Source of the DNA: Weissella thailandensis
GTDB lineage: Bacteria; Bacillota; Bacilli; Lactobacillales; Lactobacillaceae
Direction of reading: 5' to 3'
Length of the DNA stretch: 64,000 nt
Assembly: GCF_005405465.1 (NCBI RefSeq)
Contig: NZ_BJEC01000004.1
Location: 1-64,000 of the forward strand
Made by a program: the position numbers and the translations under genes. Shown piece after piece: positions 8,942-18,433 of the stretch (the first letter of the stretch is position 1; every line of letters begins with the position of its first letter). The notes below the pieces were generated by a model. The model was given only the letters and a program-made list of their open reading frames with translations, made no database searches and was not told where the DNA came from.

Positions 8942-10825
8942 ATGCAAAGTAGTCGCAAATGGCGTCGCTTTTTTTCATCCATTCACTTTAAAATTGCACT
9001 AGTATTTACGCTAACATTAATTGTTACTTTGGAATTAGTTGGTGCCTTTTTTGTGCGCCAGTTGGAACAGCAAAGTTTAGCATCTTTTCGTGATCAAATT
9101 GCCTTGCCTGCGTATGTTGATGATTCTTTGACACAACAATTAGCTAGTAATAGCCAATCGAAAGTGAATCAGAATGTGCATACGATTCTGAACTCGACGA
9201 ACAATGCGGCAATTTCAGAAGTTCAGGTCTTTGATACGGCAGGGGTATTGCGTGGAACAGATGACGTTAATAACCAAGATAAAATTGGTCAGAAGACGAC
9301 TGATAAAAATATTAAAGCGGCTATTGACGGTAATAAATATCGGAAAAACCCCATTGTTACGAATAATGGGACACGTTATCAATTAGTTGTTAAACCACTA
9401 GTTAGTACAGTGAACGGAGAAAGTAATGTCGTTGGTGTCGTTATTGTCCGTGCCAGCTTAGAATCTGTTTATGATAATCTAACGAAGATATCATACATTT
9501 ATTTTGCTTCATTAGTTTTTGCAGTTGTTTTGGGAATTATTATGGCGATTTTTATTTCGCGTAGTATTACGCGACCAATTGCCGAAATTAGTGCTAGAAC
9601 GGCTAAAATTGCCCAAGGAGATTATTCTGGTGGTATTGTTGTTCGCACAAATGATGAAATTGGTAAGTTAGCGCAAGATGTGAATGTCTTAGCTGAACGA
9701 ATCGAAGAAACGACTAATTCGATGGACTTTGAACGTCGACGTCTGGACTCTGTTTTGGAACACATGACTGATGGGGTCATTGCCACGGATCGACGTGGTA
9801 ATATCAACATTATCAATATTGCTGCTTTACGGATGACAGGTATACCGGAAAATAAAGCGGCTAATGGACGTTCGATTTTGGATGTTTTACGTATTGCTAA
9901 TCAATATAGTTTACGTGATCTATTAGATAATCGACATGAGTTGTTACTAGATTTTAGTACGGATGAACATCCATTAATGATTCGCGCATACTTTAGTCTG
10001 ATTGAACGATCATCTGGATTCATTTCAGGATTAGTTATTGTACTGCATGACGTTACGGAACAACAACGTACTGAACGTGAGCGGCGTCAATTCGTTTCGA
10101 ATGTTTCGCATGAGTTGCGAACACCGTTGACTTCTGTTAAATCATATGTTGATGCCTTACAAGATGGTGCGGTGGATGATCCTGAGGTTGCCCATAGTTT
10201 CTTACATGTTGCTCAGGATGAAACAACTCGTATGATTCATATGATTAATGATTTACTAGAATTGTCGCGTATGGATTCAGGAACCATGAAGATTGAGGAA
10301 GAGTATATTAATATTGCCGAATTGTTTAATTATATTTTGGATCGTTTTGATATGATTATTGCCAATGATGATAAGCCTGAGAAATATTATACGATTAAGC
10401 GTATGATTCCTAAGCTGCAAATATGGGTAGAAATTGATACGTCGAAATTCACGCAGGTTATTGATAATATTATGAACAATGCGATTAAGTATTCACCTGA
10501 TGGTGGTGTTATTACTGCTCGCTTGGAAGATCGTGATAGTGAGGTTGTTTTGAGTATTACGGATCAAGGTCTAGGTATTCCAAAGGCAAACATGAAACAA
10601 ATTTTTGATCGCTTTTTCCGTGTTGATAAAGCGCGTTCTAGAGCGCAAGGTGGTACCGGACTTGGATTGGCTATCTCGAAGGAAATTATCGAGCGTTTTG
10701 GTGGTCGTGTATGGGTAGAATCAACTGAAGGTGAAGGTTCAACATTCTCAATTGCATTACCATATGAGCCATATGATGAACTAGATGATGAATGGGACGA
10801 TGGTGCTTGGGATGAAGAAGAATAA
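8942..10825 (+). CDS. walK: sensor histidine kinase WalK (YycG)
   Basis: This 627-residue membrane kinase phosphorylates WalR. Order: TM1 (about 13-33), an extracellular sensor loop of about 150 residues, TM2 (about 183-207), HAMP (ISRSITRPIAEIS), PAS (from about 265), the dimerisation/phospho-acceptor helix NVSHELRTPLTSV with His390, and the HATPase domain (NAIKYSPDGG, DQGLGIP, GTGLGLAIS). The C-terminus is an acidic tail (DELDDEWDDGAWDEEE), also seen in related lactobacilli. ATG 8942 follows aaggaaggc. The 3' end overlaps walH. Confidence 0.97.
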   Translation: MQSSRKWRRFFSSIHFKIALVFTLTLIVTLELVGAFFVRQLEQQSLASFRDQIALPAYVDDSLTQQLASNSQSKVNQNVHTILNSTNNAAISEVQVFDTAGVLRGTDDVNNQDKIGQKTTDKNIKAAIDGNKYRKNPIVTNNGTRYQLVVKPLVSTVNGESNVVGVVIVRASLESVYDNLTKISYIYFASLVFAVVLGIIMAIFISRSITRPIAEISARTAKIAQGDYSGGIVVRTNDEIGKLAQDVNVLAERIEETTNSMDFERRRLDSVLEHMTDGVIATDRRGNINIINIAALRMTGIPENKAANGRSILDVLRIANQYSLRDLLDNRHELLLDFSTDEHPLMIRAYFSLIERSSGFISGLVIVLHDVTEQQRTERERRQFVSNVSHELRTPLTSVKSYVDALQDGAVDDPEVAHSFLHVAQDETTRMIHMINDLLELSRMDSGTMKIEEEYINIAELFNYILDRFDMIIANDDKPEKYYTIKRMIPKLQIWVEIDTSKFTQVIDNIMNNAIKYSPDGGVITARLEDRDSEVVLSITDQGLGIPKANMKQIFDRFFRVDKARSRAQGGTGLGLAISKEIIERFGGRVWVESTEGEGSTFSIALPYEPYDELDDEWDDGAWDEEE

Positions 10826-12137
10826 GCAATGGCGAGTTAATATTAGATATTTTAGGCAACGCTATGGTGTGATTATTGCATTGGTTATTGCGATACTGAT
10901 CAGCATATTCCTGTCGATCCAATTATGGTACAGTCCTGGTCAGTCCACGAAACAACAAAGAGCTAATGAAACAGCTCAAGAAAATGCGACTGGTGAAAAT
11001 TTAACAAGTGTCTATAGCATTTCACAATTGGTTTTTAATCAATCGGACGAAAAAATCAGCGTGATTGATTATCGGACGTTATATGCAAAAATTGTTGACC
11101 GTGTAAAAGATTGGGATGCTGGCTATAAATCGAACGAGGTATTAAATAAACAAAATTATCTTGATTCACTTTCGCAAGAAAATTCAATTGTGATGACTTT
11201 TCCTGATGCGGTTTCTGGACATGTGATCAAGTCTATTTTTGGTAAGCGTATCAAGCTAGCTAATAATGCCACGATTAATCATGTGCAGGTACCGCAGGGT
11301 GATAGCAATAAATTCTATTTTTACGATGATCGACATCGTAAACGTTATACTTATCAAATTTCAAATGCACCAAAAAAGTTGCAACATCTAAAACCGGGCA
11401 AAAAGACGGCCGATGTTAGTTATCAGTGGGTTGGCAAACATGTGATGGCAGCCACGACAACGTCGGTTAACTTACAAAGTTACAGTTATTTGTTAGATGT
11501 CGATAGTACTGTGTCAAGATTGACCAAGCTGTTTTCAGATGGCGGGACGCGTGATGTTAACAATGGTCAAGAAATTTTAACGTATTCTAACGGTGATAAC
11601 AGGCGGATGCAACATAACGTAACAACGGGACTTATTAACTACGATGCTTATAATATTAATCGTGATGTAAATAGTCTTAGTCAGCGACAAAGTGAAGGCT
11701 ATCGCTGGTTGTTGCGTCTGCATCAAAATGCTGATAATTTGTATTACTTTGAAGAGCACGATCAAGGGCAAACTTTAACCTATCGTTTGTTTGTTAATGG
11801 TTTACCGATTTTTGGTCAGACGGCGTATGGGACTGTGCGTGTTAAACAATTACCTAATAACCATGAACGAATTGGTATGTCGCAATATTCGTTGCGAGTA
11901 CCCCTGCCAACGGATCAAAAAAATCAAGTTAATCTTGAACCGATGAACGATGCAATGGCTAAATTACAAAGTGTTGGTGTAGCTAGGGATGATATTGAGC
12001 AAATGACAATTGGCTATCGTTGGCAATTAGACACGGATAATCAGATCGTTACGTTGAACCCAGAATGGTGTTTTGAACAAGATCATGTTTGGCGGTCAGT
12101 CAATGAGCAAGTTAAAAGTGAGCAGGGAGGTCATTAA
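10812..12137 (+). CDS. walH: WalRK regulatory protein WalH (YycH)
   Basis: This 441-residue membrane-anchored accessory protein binds the WalK membrane region and tunes its kinase activity (known in B. subtilis and S. aureus). A single TM lies near residues 19-37 (GVIIALVIAILISIFL). The rest is extracytoplasmic with the YycH fold pattern (SISQLVFN, NGLPIFGQTAYG). Identification rests on position between walK and walI and on these segments. ATG 10812 overlaps the end of walK by 14 bases; an upstream in-frame ATG at 10785 is less likely because it would run deeper into walK. The stop abuts the ATG of walI. Confidence 0.88.
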   Translation: MKKNKQWRVNIRYFRQRYGVIIALVIAILISIFLSIQLWYSPGQSTKQQRANETAQENATGENLTSVYSISQLVFNQSDEKISVIDYRTLYAKIVDRVKDWDAGYKSNEVLNKQNYLDSLSQENSIVMTFPDAVSGHVIKSIFGKRIKLANNATINHVQVPQGDSNKFYFYDDRHRKRYTYQISNAPKKLQHLKPGKKTADVSYQWVGKHVMAATTTSVNLQSYSYLLDVDSTVSRLTKLFSDGGTRDVNNGQEILTYSNGDNRRMQHNVTTGLINYDAYNINRDVNSLSQRQSEGYRWLLRLHQNADNLYYFEEHDQGQTLTYRLFVNGLPIFGQTAYGTVRVKQLPNNHERIGMSQYSLRVPLPTDQKNQVNLEPMNDAMAKLQSVGVARDDIEQMTIGYRWQLDTDNQIVTLNPEWCFEQDHVWRSVNEQVKSEQGGH

Positions 12138-12956
12138 ATGGATTTTAAAAAAGTCTTAGCGGCCTTCTTGGTAGTGTTTGTTGCGGTAGATATTTTTTTA
12201 GGTGTGCAGTGGGTACAGGAATATCCATTTAGCGATAATCGTACGACTGATCAGCAAATACTAGATGAAATGAGTGATGATGGGATTTCCTATGGTAAAT
12301 TGTCACAGAATCGCCATACGGGTTCGTATTTGGCAGGTAAAAGTGGTAAACAAGAACTTGCTAATCAGAAAAAAGAGTTGAAGTCAGGTTGGCAATCATT
12401 ATTTTCAGATGACCAATTGGTAGTCATACCAGCCACAGATGTGCAATTAGGTACGGATGAAGATAGCGATCGTGTAGCTTTAGATAAATTAGTCGCCAAA
12501 GGTAATCGGGTTATTAAAGGTGATGAGTATCAATATAGTCAGAAGATGACCGAACTCGTGCGGGCTAAAGAAAATACATCTGCAAAACTTTATGCTTATG
12601 TAGAAAAAGTACCATCAGATAATCACACTCTTGTGACTGGCCAGGCGCAAATCGTTTTTGAAGTTGATAGTAAGCATCGTCTACAAAAATACGAGCAGCA
12701 ATATGTTAATCAATTGCAGTTCTTACGAGATGATATGCAATTGATTTCTGAGAAACAGGCTTTGATAAATCTCTATCAATACAATGAATTACCTAATAAT
12801 AGTACGGTTAAATTGTCAAAATTAGGTTATGCACCATTAACAACAGTCAAAGATGATATTATTTTTATACCTGTCTGGCAATTCCTAGTAGAAACCAGTA
12901 ATAAAGAAACGACCCTGATTACTGTTAATGCAATAAATGGGTCGATTATGAAATAA
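12138..12956 (+). CDS. walI: WalRK regulatory protein WalI (YycI)
   Basis: This 272-residue protein has one N-terminal TM (about 6-24) and an extracytoplasmic YycI/YycH-like domain ending in the pattern FIPVWQFLVET...NAINGSI. In B. subtilis WalI forms a complex with WalH and WalK at the membrane. It starts on the base after the walH stop, indicating translational coupling; cagggaggtcatta supplies the ribosome site. Confidence 0.88.
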   Translation: MDFKKVLAAFLVVFVAVDIFLGVQWVQEYPFSDNRTTDQQILDEMSDDGISYGKLSQNRHTGSYLAGKSGKQELANQKKELKSGWQSLFSDDQLVVIPATDVQLGTDEDSDRVALDKLVAKGNRVIKGDEYQYSQKMTELVRAKENTSAKLYAYVEKVPSDNHTLVTGQAQIVFEVDSKHRLQKYEQQYVNQLQFLRDDMQLISEKQALINLYQYNELPNNSTVKLSKLGYAPLTTVKDDIIFIPVWQFLVETSNKETTLITVNAINGSIMK

Positions 12957-13037
12957 ATATTCCATCACGTGTTAGAATATAACTTATAGTGGAATCATAG
13001 ATGAAAAGCGCGTTGACATCGTTGCCTTTTCTTGGTT

Positions 13038-13072
13038 GCCCGTAATCTCACAAAAATTAGTGGATTGCGGGC
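13038..13072 (+). terminator. hairpin after walI (weak)
   Basis: The arms gcccgtaatc/gattgcgggc form a stem followed by only ttct. It may be a weak terminator or processing site between walI and walJ. Confidence 0.35.
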
Positions 13073-13127
13073 TTCTAAGTATACTTTGACAGGAGACGTC
13101 GTATTTTCATTTAGTAAGGAGTTAGGA

Positions 13128-13928
13128 ATGGCGAACGATTTTAAAGTATCAATGTTAGCATCTGGTAGTAAAGGTAATGTGACGTTTATTGAAACGCCAC
13201 AGCATAATGTACTGGTGGACGCGGGATTATCTGGTAAGAAAATAGCTGGTTTAATGGCTCAGATAGGACGGTCCTTGACAGATGTGGATGCTTTGTTTGT
13301 GACCCATGAACATAGCGATCATATCGCAGGTGTTGGTGTTTTGGCCCGTAAATACGGGATGGATATCTATGCTAATCAAAAGACATGGGCGGCCATGCAA
13401 AATAAGATTGGTAAAATCAATCCAGATCAGATGCAATTATTTGAACCAGGTCGCACCAAGTTAATGGGAGACTTGGATATTGAGAGTTTCAGTGTATCTC
13501 ATGATGCAGCTGACCCACAGTTTTACGCCTTCCACCATGATAATAAAACCTTTGCTATGTTAACGGATACCGGGTACGTGAATGACCGGACGATTGGTGT
13601 CATTAAAAATTCGGATGCTATTCTAATGGAAGCTAACCATGATTATGAAATGTTACGCATGGGCAGTTATGCTTGGCCGTTGAAGCAACGTATTTTGAGT
13701 GATCAAGGTCATTTGTCTAATGAGGATGGTGCATTGGCCTTGACACAAATTCTTGGTAATCGTACAAAACATGTCTATTTAGGACACTTAAGTCAAGAAA
13801 ATAACCAAAAACCACTAGCGCACTTAACCGTACAATCAGTATTGGAGGAACACGATTTTGGTGTTGATCATGATTTCGGTTTATTAGATACGGATCCGTC
13901 TGTTGCAACGCAATTGATTCAAATATAG
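13128..13928 (+). CDS. walJ: WalJ (YycJ) metallo-beta-lactamase-fold hydrolase
   Basis: This 266-residue MBL-fold enzyme is probably an exonuclease-like phosphoesterase, as proposed for YycJ. Metal ligands are seen in VTHEHSDHIAG (HxHxDH, about residues 59-64), TDTGY and GHLS. The start at ATG 13128 follows taaggag. A frame extends upstream to 13032, but that part has no ribosome site and crosses a hairpin. It is the fifth gene of the wal series, with htrA next. Confidence 0.92.
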   Translation: MANDFKVSMLASGSKGNVTFIETPQHNVLVDAGLSGKKIAGLMAQIGRSLTDVDALFVTHEHSDHIAGVGVLARKYGMDIYANQKTWAAMQNKIGKINPDQMQLFEPGRTKLMGDLDIESFSVSHDAADPQFYAFHHDNKTFAMLTDTGYVNDRTIGVIKNSDAILMEANHDYEMLRMGSYAWPLKQRILSDQGHLSNEDGALALTQILGNRTKHVYLGHLSQENNQKPLAHLTVQSVLEEHDFGVDHDFGLLDTDPSVATQLIQI

Positions 13929-14035
13929 GATAAATCACCATGAGTTAAGGCGATTTAAAGGGGAATGTCTTAAAATCGTGGTTACATAGACAAACAAAAA
14001 TTAAAACAGGGAAACATAAGATACGGGGCATAAAT

Positions 14036-15253
14036 ATGAAATTATCATCAGGAACAAAAATTGTGGTAATGAGTGTCGTCGCTGGATTGATTGGTGGGGG
14101 AGCTGCTGCCGGGGGTGTGACATATTTTTCACAGGACAACCAGGCAGCCGAAACGTCTAGTAAGACGACCGCTGTCAAAGTGAACGACAATAATGTTAAA
14201 GGAACTTCAAGTGCGACTAAGGCATTTAAGAATGTGTCTGGTGCGGTCGTTTCAGTTATTAACCTACAAAAACAACAGTCGCTACAGTCAGGCATGTATG
14301 GTGGTATAACTGGTGATTCGTCTGATAGCGATTCGTCTGATCTTGAGACGGCCTCAGAAGGTTCAGGTGTTATTTATAAAAAGAATAATAACACGGCCTA
14401 TATTGTGACGAATAACCATGTTGTTTCGGATTCAAATGCTATCCAAGTCTTGTTGAGTGATGGTACAAAGTTAACGGCTAAATTAGTTGGTACTGATGAG
14501 CAAACCGATTTGGCAGTATTAAAGGTGTCAGCAAATAAAATTAAGGAAGTTGCCGATTTTGCCGATTCGTCTAAGGCCGAGGCTGGACAATCAGTGCTGG
14601 CTATTGGTTCACCACTAGGTTCTGACTATGCAACGTCAGTGACAGAGGGAATCGTTTCAGCGACAAAACGACAAGTTGATGCAACTGATGAGAGTGGTAA
14701 TTCATTAGGGAAAGCAACCGTTTTGCAAACTGATGCAGCTATTAATCCTGGAAATTCAGGTGGTCCGCTAGTTAACTTGGCTGGCCAAGTAGTTGGTATT
14801 AATTCAATGAAATTAGCATCCTCAGAAGATGGGACATCTGTCGAAGGGATGGGCTTTGCAATTCCTTCAAATACGGTCGTAAGCATTATTAATGAGCTAG
14901 AGAAGAATGGTAAGATTGAGCGGCCGGCCTTAGGAGTGTCAATGGTTGATTTGAGTAATGTTTCTACGAGTGATCAAAGCGATGTTTTGCATTTGCCTGC
15001 TAGTGTATCAGGTGGTGTTGTCGTGGTTGACACTGAGAGAGATTATCCAGCAGCAAATGGTGGCTTGACGCAATACGATGTGATTACCAAGGTTGATGGT
15101 AAGAGTGTCGATAATTCAGGTGAGCTCCGTGATGTACTGTATAAACACAAAATTGGTGATTCCGTTAAGTTAACTTACTACCACAGTGGTAAGGAAAAGA
15201 CGGTGACGGTGAAGTTGAATAAATCAACGAGCTCGCTAAGTAACGCCCAATAG
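14036..15253 (+). CDS. htrA: HtrA-like surface serine protease
   Basis: This 405-residue protein has an N-terminal anchor (about 8-30), a trypsin-like domain and one PDZ domain (about 290-390). The triad is His128 (TNNHVVS), Asp158 (QTDLAVL) and Ser241 (INPGNSGGPL). It degrades misfolded exported proteins and supports envelope stress tolerance. It follows walJ, as in other Lactobacillales. The rlmH gene that often comes next is absent from the following stretch. The ribosome site is weak (gatacggggc). Confidence 0.95.
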   Translation: MKLSSGTKIVVMSVVAGLIGGGAAAGGVTYFSQDNQAAETSSKTTAVKVNDNNVKGTSSATKAFKNVSGAVVSVINLQKQQSLQSGMYGGITGDSSDSDSSDLETASEGSGVIYKKNNNTAYIVTNNHVVSDSNAIQVLLSDGTKLTAKLVGTDEQTDLAVLKVSANKIKEVADFADSSKAEAGQSVLAIGSPLGSDYATSVTEGIVSATKRQVDATDESGNSLGKATVLQTDAAINPGNSGGPLVNLAGQVVGINSMKLASSEDGTSVEGMGFAIPSNTVVSIINELEKNGKIERPALGVSMVDLSNVSTSDQSDVLHLPASVSGGVVVVDTERDYPAANGGLTQYDVITKVDGKSVDNSGELRDVLYKHKIGDSVKLTYYHSGKEKTVTVKLNKSTSSLSNAQ

Positions 15254-15271
15254 ATAACAATAAAATGTGAG

Positions 15272-15301
15272 AAAGGTATGAATAAATTCGTACCTTTTTA
15301 T
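15272..15301 (+). terminator. htrA terminator
   Basis: The stem aaaggtatgaat/attcgtaccttt with T5 lies 19 bases after the htrA stop. Confidence 0.8.
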
Positions 15302-15323
15302 TTTGTAAAACAAAATGAAATAT

Positions 15324-15359
15324 TTACGTAACGTAAGTGAAACAGTGATTGTTTATACT
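15324..15359 (+). promoter_or_regulatory. promoter and short palindrome ahead of candidate sRNA
   Basis: TATACT at 15354-15359 is a good -10 box. The palindrome TTACGT-a-ACGTAA (15324-15336) occupies the -35 region and could be an operator. Confidence 0.45.
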
Positions 15360-15365
15360 ATAAAT

Positions 15366-15516
15366 ATCCGCTTTTGTTAGTGGAATTCATTACTCCCCAA
15401 AGTATATGAAAAATTACATAGTTCTCCAAACTATGTATCCCCCCTTCGCTGGTTGCGATAGTAGCCGGCGGTGGACCATCGCTGCGTTCCCCCTCTTGCA
15501 CGATGGTCTTTTTTTT
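15366..15516 (+). ncRNA. candidate small RNA with C-rich loops
   Basis: There is no coding frame here. About 150 bases lie between a -10 box and a terminator with eight T. Four hairpins can be drawn: tccgc/gtgga; acatagtt/aactatgt with loop ctcca; gctgg/ccggc; and gaccatcg/cgatggtc, whose loop holds ttccccctctt. Unpaired or loop segments carry CTCCCC, CTCC, TCCCCCC and TCCCCC, which are complementary to Shine-Dalgarno GGAGG. This is the architecture of translation-repressing RNAs such as RsaE/RoxS, though the sequence itself is not recognised. The + strand is favoured by the T-run. Confidence 0.55.
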
Positions 15517-15522
15517 ATCCAA

Positions 15523-15580
15523 AAAAGTCGTTTACAAAAGATAATTTGACTAGATGTCAATTTTTTTGTAAACGACTTTT
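15523..15580. terminator. bidirectional terminator
   Basis: Seventeen-base arms (aaaagtcgtttacaaaa / ttttgtaaacgactttt) enclose an inner ttgac/gtcaa stem. It separates the sRNA candidate from the minus-strand gene at 15585. Confidence 0.8.
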
Positions 15581-15584
15581 CTTT

Positions 15585-16022
15585 TTATGATTGTATGTTT
15601 AATGTTAGTTGGTATTGGCCAATGACTGCATGGTTATTTAACAAAGTGTATGCGACGACTAATTCGCCATAAGGGTGATCGGACGTGATTTCGTTGCTTA
15701 ATTGGTCAGTTCTAACTGCAATGGGGATATTTCCCTGTGATGTTACGTAATGTGATGGGAATTCTTGATCAGGAACAAAGTGTAGTTGCACATCCGTGAA
15801 ATCATTATGCCGATGTAGCGATATATCGTCGCTTTGTGCTATTTTAAAAGTGACAGGTGTTGCGACACCTTGCTGATGCTCAGTATAGCGTAAGTACAGG
15901 GCATTCATCGTTAAGGTTAATTTACCAGCTTCCTCAAAGTTAAAAGTTTCAACTTGGTCATCTTGTGTGATTTTGGTTGATAGGGAAATGGTTGTTGACC
16001 ATGTTTTTCTCATAGGTTGCAT
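15585..16022 (-). CDS. DUF1934 (YwiB-like) beta-barrel protein
   Basis: This 145-residue soluble protein has the DUF1934 pattern: alternating beta strands, central LYLRYTEHQQGVATPVTFKI, and a C-terminal ELVVAYTLLNNHAVIGQYQLTLNI. Members are calycin-like barrels of unknown role that often lie near argS, rpoE or HD-hydrolase genes. ATG 16022 follows aaggag at 7 bases; a second Met three codons on is possible. It is divergent from the HD hydrolase at 16126. Confidence 0.85.
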   Translation of the reverse strand: MQPMRKTWSTTISLSTKITQDDQVETFNFEEAGKLTLTMNALYLRYTEHQQGVATPVTFKIAQSDDISLHRHNDFTDVQLHFVPDQEFPSHYVTSQGNIPIAVRTDQLSNEITSDHPYGELVVAYTLLNNHAVIGQYQLTLNIQS

Positions 16023-16125
16023 ATAAAACTCCTTAGAATATGATTGTTTCAGTCCATTATACAGGCTTTAATAGGGTATAATGTAATAAAAATACGTATT
16101 ATTCGTCAGAATTAGAAAGGAAATC

Positions 16126-17508
16126 ATGACGCAATTTATTAAAACAGGTTCAGAAAAGGTTTTTAGGGATCCCGTACTGAATTCAATTCGGGTAAAAGAT
16201 CAAGTCATTCTTGAGTTAATTGGGACGTCTGAATTTCAACGTCTGCGCCGAATAAAACAATTAGGGGTCGCTGGTGCTGTTTTTCATGGTGCCGAACATT
16301 CACGCTTTTCACACTCGCTTGGCGTTTATGAAATAGCAAGAAGGTTTTCGGATCATTTAGAACGCTTTTATCCTTCACAAGAACCGGGGGATGGTTTATG
16401 GGATGTTAATGAACGGTTAGTTTTGTTGTGTGCCGCATTATTACATGATGTTGGTCATGGACCGTATTCGCATACATTTGAACATATTTTTAATACAGAT
16501 CATGAAGCCTATACGCAAGCAATTATTTTATCACCTAGTACTGAAATTAATCAGGTGTTAGTTCAAGTGGCACCTGATTTTCCTGAAAAGGTTGCCAGCG
16601 TGATTGCCAAAACTTATCCTAATCCACAAGTTGTGCAATTGATTTCTAGTCAAATTGATGCTGACCGGATGGATTATTTGTTGCGTGATGCTTATTATTC
16701 TGGGGCAACTTATGGACAATTTGATTTGTCACGGATTATTCATGTCATGCGCCCATATGCAGGAGGCATTGCCTTTGATGAAAAGGGCTCTTATGCCATT
16801 GAAGATTATGTGGTTTCACGTTATCAAATGTATGTACAAGTTTATTTTCATCCAGTATCGCGTTCCTTTGAAGTGTTATTACAACACTTATTAGAACGTG
16901 CAAAATTTGTCTTTGATGAGGGTCAAAAAGATTCACGCGTTAATACGGATTTTATTTCTCCAACCCTACAACCATTATTTGCTGGCAACTTAACCTTGCA
17001 ACAGTATGTGATGTTAGATGATTCCTTGATGTTAGCAAACATCAGTGCTTGGCGATATGCGGAAGATGCTATCTTGGCTGACTTAGCTATTCGATTTATT
17101 GATCGGAAACCATTGAAATCCATTGTTATTACTGATGAATCGAAAAAATTATTACCACCAATTAAGCAGTTAATTGACTCGGCTGGGTTTGACACCAGGT
17201 ACTATACAGCTGAGAATGATAGCTTCGATTTACCGTATGATGCTTATAATCCAAAAGACAAAAAGCCGCGGACACAAATCGAACTCATGCAATTAGATGG
17301 TTCTTTAACTGAATTATCAACGCAAAGTGCATTGGTTGAAGCAATGACCGGGCGAATTTTTGGCAATGCACGCTTCTTTTTCCCACGAGAAATGCTCGTG
17401 CAACATGCTGTGGATGATATTATGGCGCCAATCTATGCGGATTTTCAACGTTATGTACATAGTGAGACGTTAGTTGATCCATTAAATGCTGAATTAAAAG
17501 AGGAGTAG
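16126..17508 (+). CDS. HD-domain phosphohydrolase (YwfO-like)
   Basis: This 460-residue cytoplasmic protein is of the dGTPase-like HD family. The metal site is His in AEHSRFSHSLG, HD in LLHDVGHGPYSH, and a later Asp in IDADRMDYLLRDA. YwfO relatives act on dNTPs or other nucleotides; the substrate is not determined here. It is followed 9 bases later by a HAD phosphatase gene, so the two are probably co-transcribed. The ribosome site is gaaagga. Confidence 0.9.
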   Translation: MTQFIKTGSEKVFRDPVLNSIRVKDQVILELIGTSEFQRLRRIKQLGVAGAVFHGAEHSRFSHSLGVYEIARRFSDHLERFYPSQEPGDGLWDVNERLVLLCAALLHDVGHGPYSHTFEHIFNTDHEAYTQAIILSPSTEINQVLVQVAPDFPEKVASVIAKTYPNPQVVQLISSQIDADRMDYLLRDAYYSGATYGQFDLSRIIHVMRPYAGGIAFDEKGSYAIEDYVVSRYQMYVQVYFHPVSRSFEVLLQHLLERAKFVFDEGQKDSRVNTDFISPTLQPLFAGNLTLQQYVMLDDSLMLANISAWRYAEDAILADLAIRFIDRKPLKSIVITDESKKLLPPIKQLIDSAGFDTRYYTAENDSFDLPYDAYNPKDKKPRTQIELMQLDGSLTELSTQSALVEAMTGRIFGNARFFFPREMLVQHAVDDIMAPIYADFQRYVHSETLVDPLNAELKEE

Positions 17509-17517
17509 TTTTGAATC

Positions 17518-18354
17518 ATGGGGATTAAGTTAATTACGATCGATATTGATGACACGTTAGTGAACTCTGATAAGCAGATTACAGCACGTGTCAAACATGC
17601 ACTGCAAAAAGCTTCGAATCAAGGAATTAAAGTCGTATTGGCGACAGGTCGCCCACTTTCGGGAGTACAAGATTATTTAACAGAGCTGGCACTAGCTAAT
17701 CAGTCAGATCAATTTGCAATTACCTATAATGGTAGTGTTGTTCAAACAACAGCTGGTGAACAAATTGGCGGTCATGAACTATCTTTGGCTGACTATAAGA
17801 AATTTAAAGGCATTGCTGATAAATTTCACTCTTATATTCAAGTAGAATCATTATCTTATGCCATCACGGCTAACACGATGGTCAATCGTTTTGCTAATGG
17901 TGAAAATAATATGGTACGTATGCCGTTAAAATTTCAACCAATGGCGGAAATGACAAGCAATGAACATTATGTTAAATTTATGTTCATCGATACGGCAGAA
18001 AAAATTGATGAAATTGCTGATAATATGCCGCAAGATTTAAAAAATGAGTATTATATTGTCAAATCAACACCGGATTTTTTAGAAGTGATGCATAAAGAAT
18101 CAACAAAAGGAAATGGCTTACAATTGTTGGCGGATAAATTAGGTATTGATATAAGTGATACGATGGCATTAGGTGATCAGTATAATGATTTAACAATGAT
18201 TGCAGCAGCTGGTACAGGTGTGGCAATGGCAAATGCCGTACCAGAAGTGAAAGCAACGGCGGATGTGATGACGACTTCACAAAATGAGGATGGGGTCGGA
18301 TTAGCCGTAGAAAAATGGGCTTTGAACCAATCTGTCCCAGAATTAGAAAATTAA
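17518..18354 (+). CDS. Cof-type HAD-IIB sugar-phosphatase
   Basis: This 278-residue HAD hydrolase has motif I DIDDTLVNSD (nucleophile Asp10), motif II in LATGRP, a Lys in the third motif region, and motif IV GDQYNDLTMI. The large C2 cap between motifs II and III is typical of the YidA/Cof subfamily, which dephosphorylates sugar phosphates and related metabolites. It sits behind the HD hydrolase in a likely two-gene unit. Confidence 0.92.
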   Translation: MGIKLITIDIDDTLVNSDKQITARVKHALQKASNQGIKVVLATGRPLSGVQDYLTELALANQSDQFAITYNGSVVQTTAGEQIGGHELSLADYKKFKGIADKFHSYIQVESLSYAITANTMVNRFANGENNMVRMPLKFQPMAEMTSNEHYVKFMFIDTAEKIDEIADNMPQDLKNEYYIVKSTPDFLEVMHKESTKGNGLQLLADKLGIDISDTMALGDQYNDLTMIAAAGTGVAMANAVPEVKATADVMTTSQNEDGVGLAVEKWALNQSVPELEN

Positions 18355-18433
18355 AAGTAAAAGCATTTGCCGAAATGACAGAAATATTGTAATATTAGAC
18401 ATTGAGTAAGACCGCGAAAGGACGTGCAGTGAT

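Noticed and set aside
15366-15516. 6S RNA or signal recognition particle RNA.
   Set aside because: There is no long central bubble as in 6S RNA, and no GGAA tetraloop or SRP Alu motif.
15254-15584. rlmH after htrA.
   Set aside because: The gene usually found here is absent; no frame in this stretch encodes an SPOUT methyltransferase.
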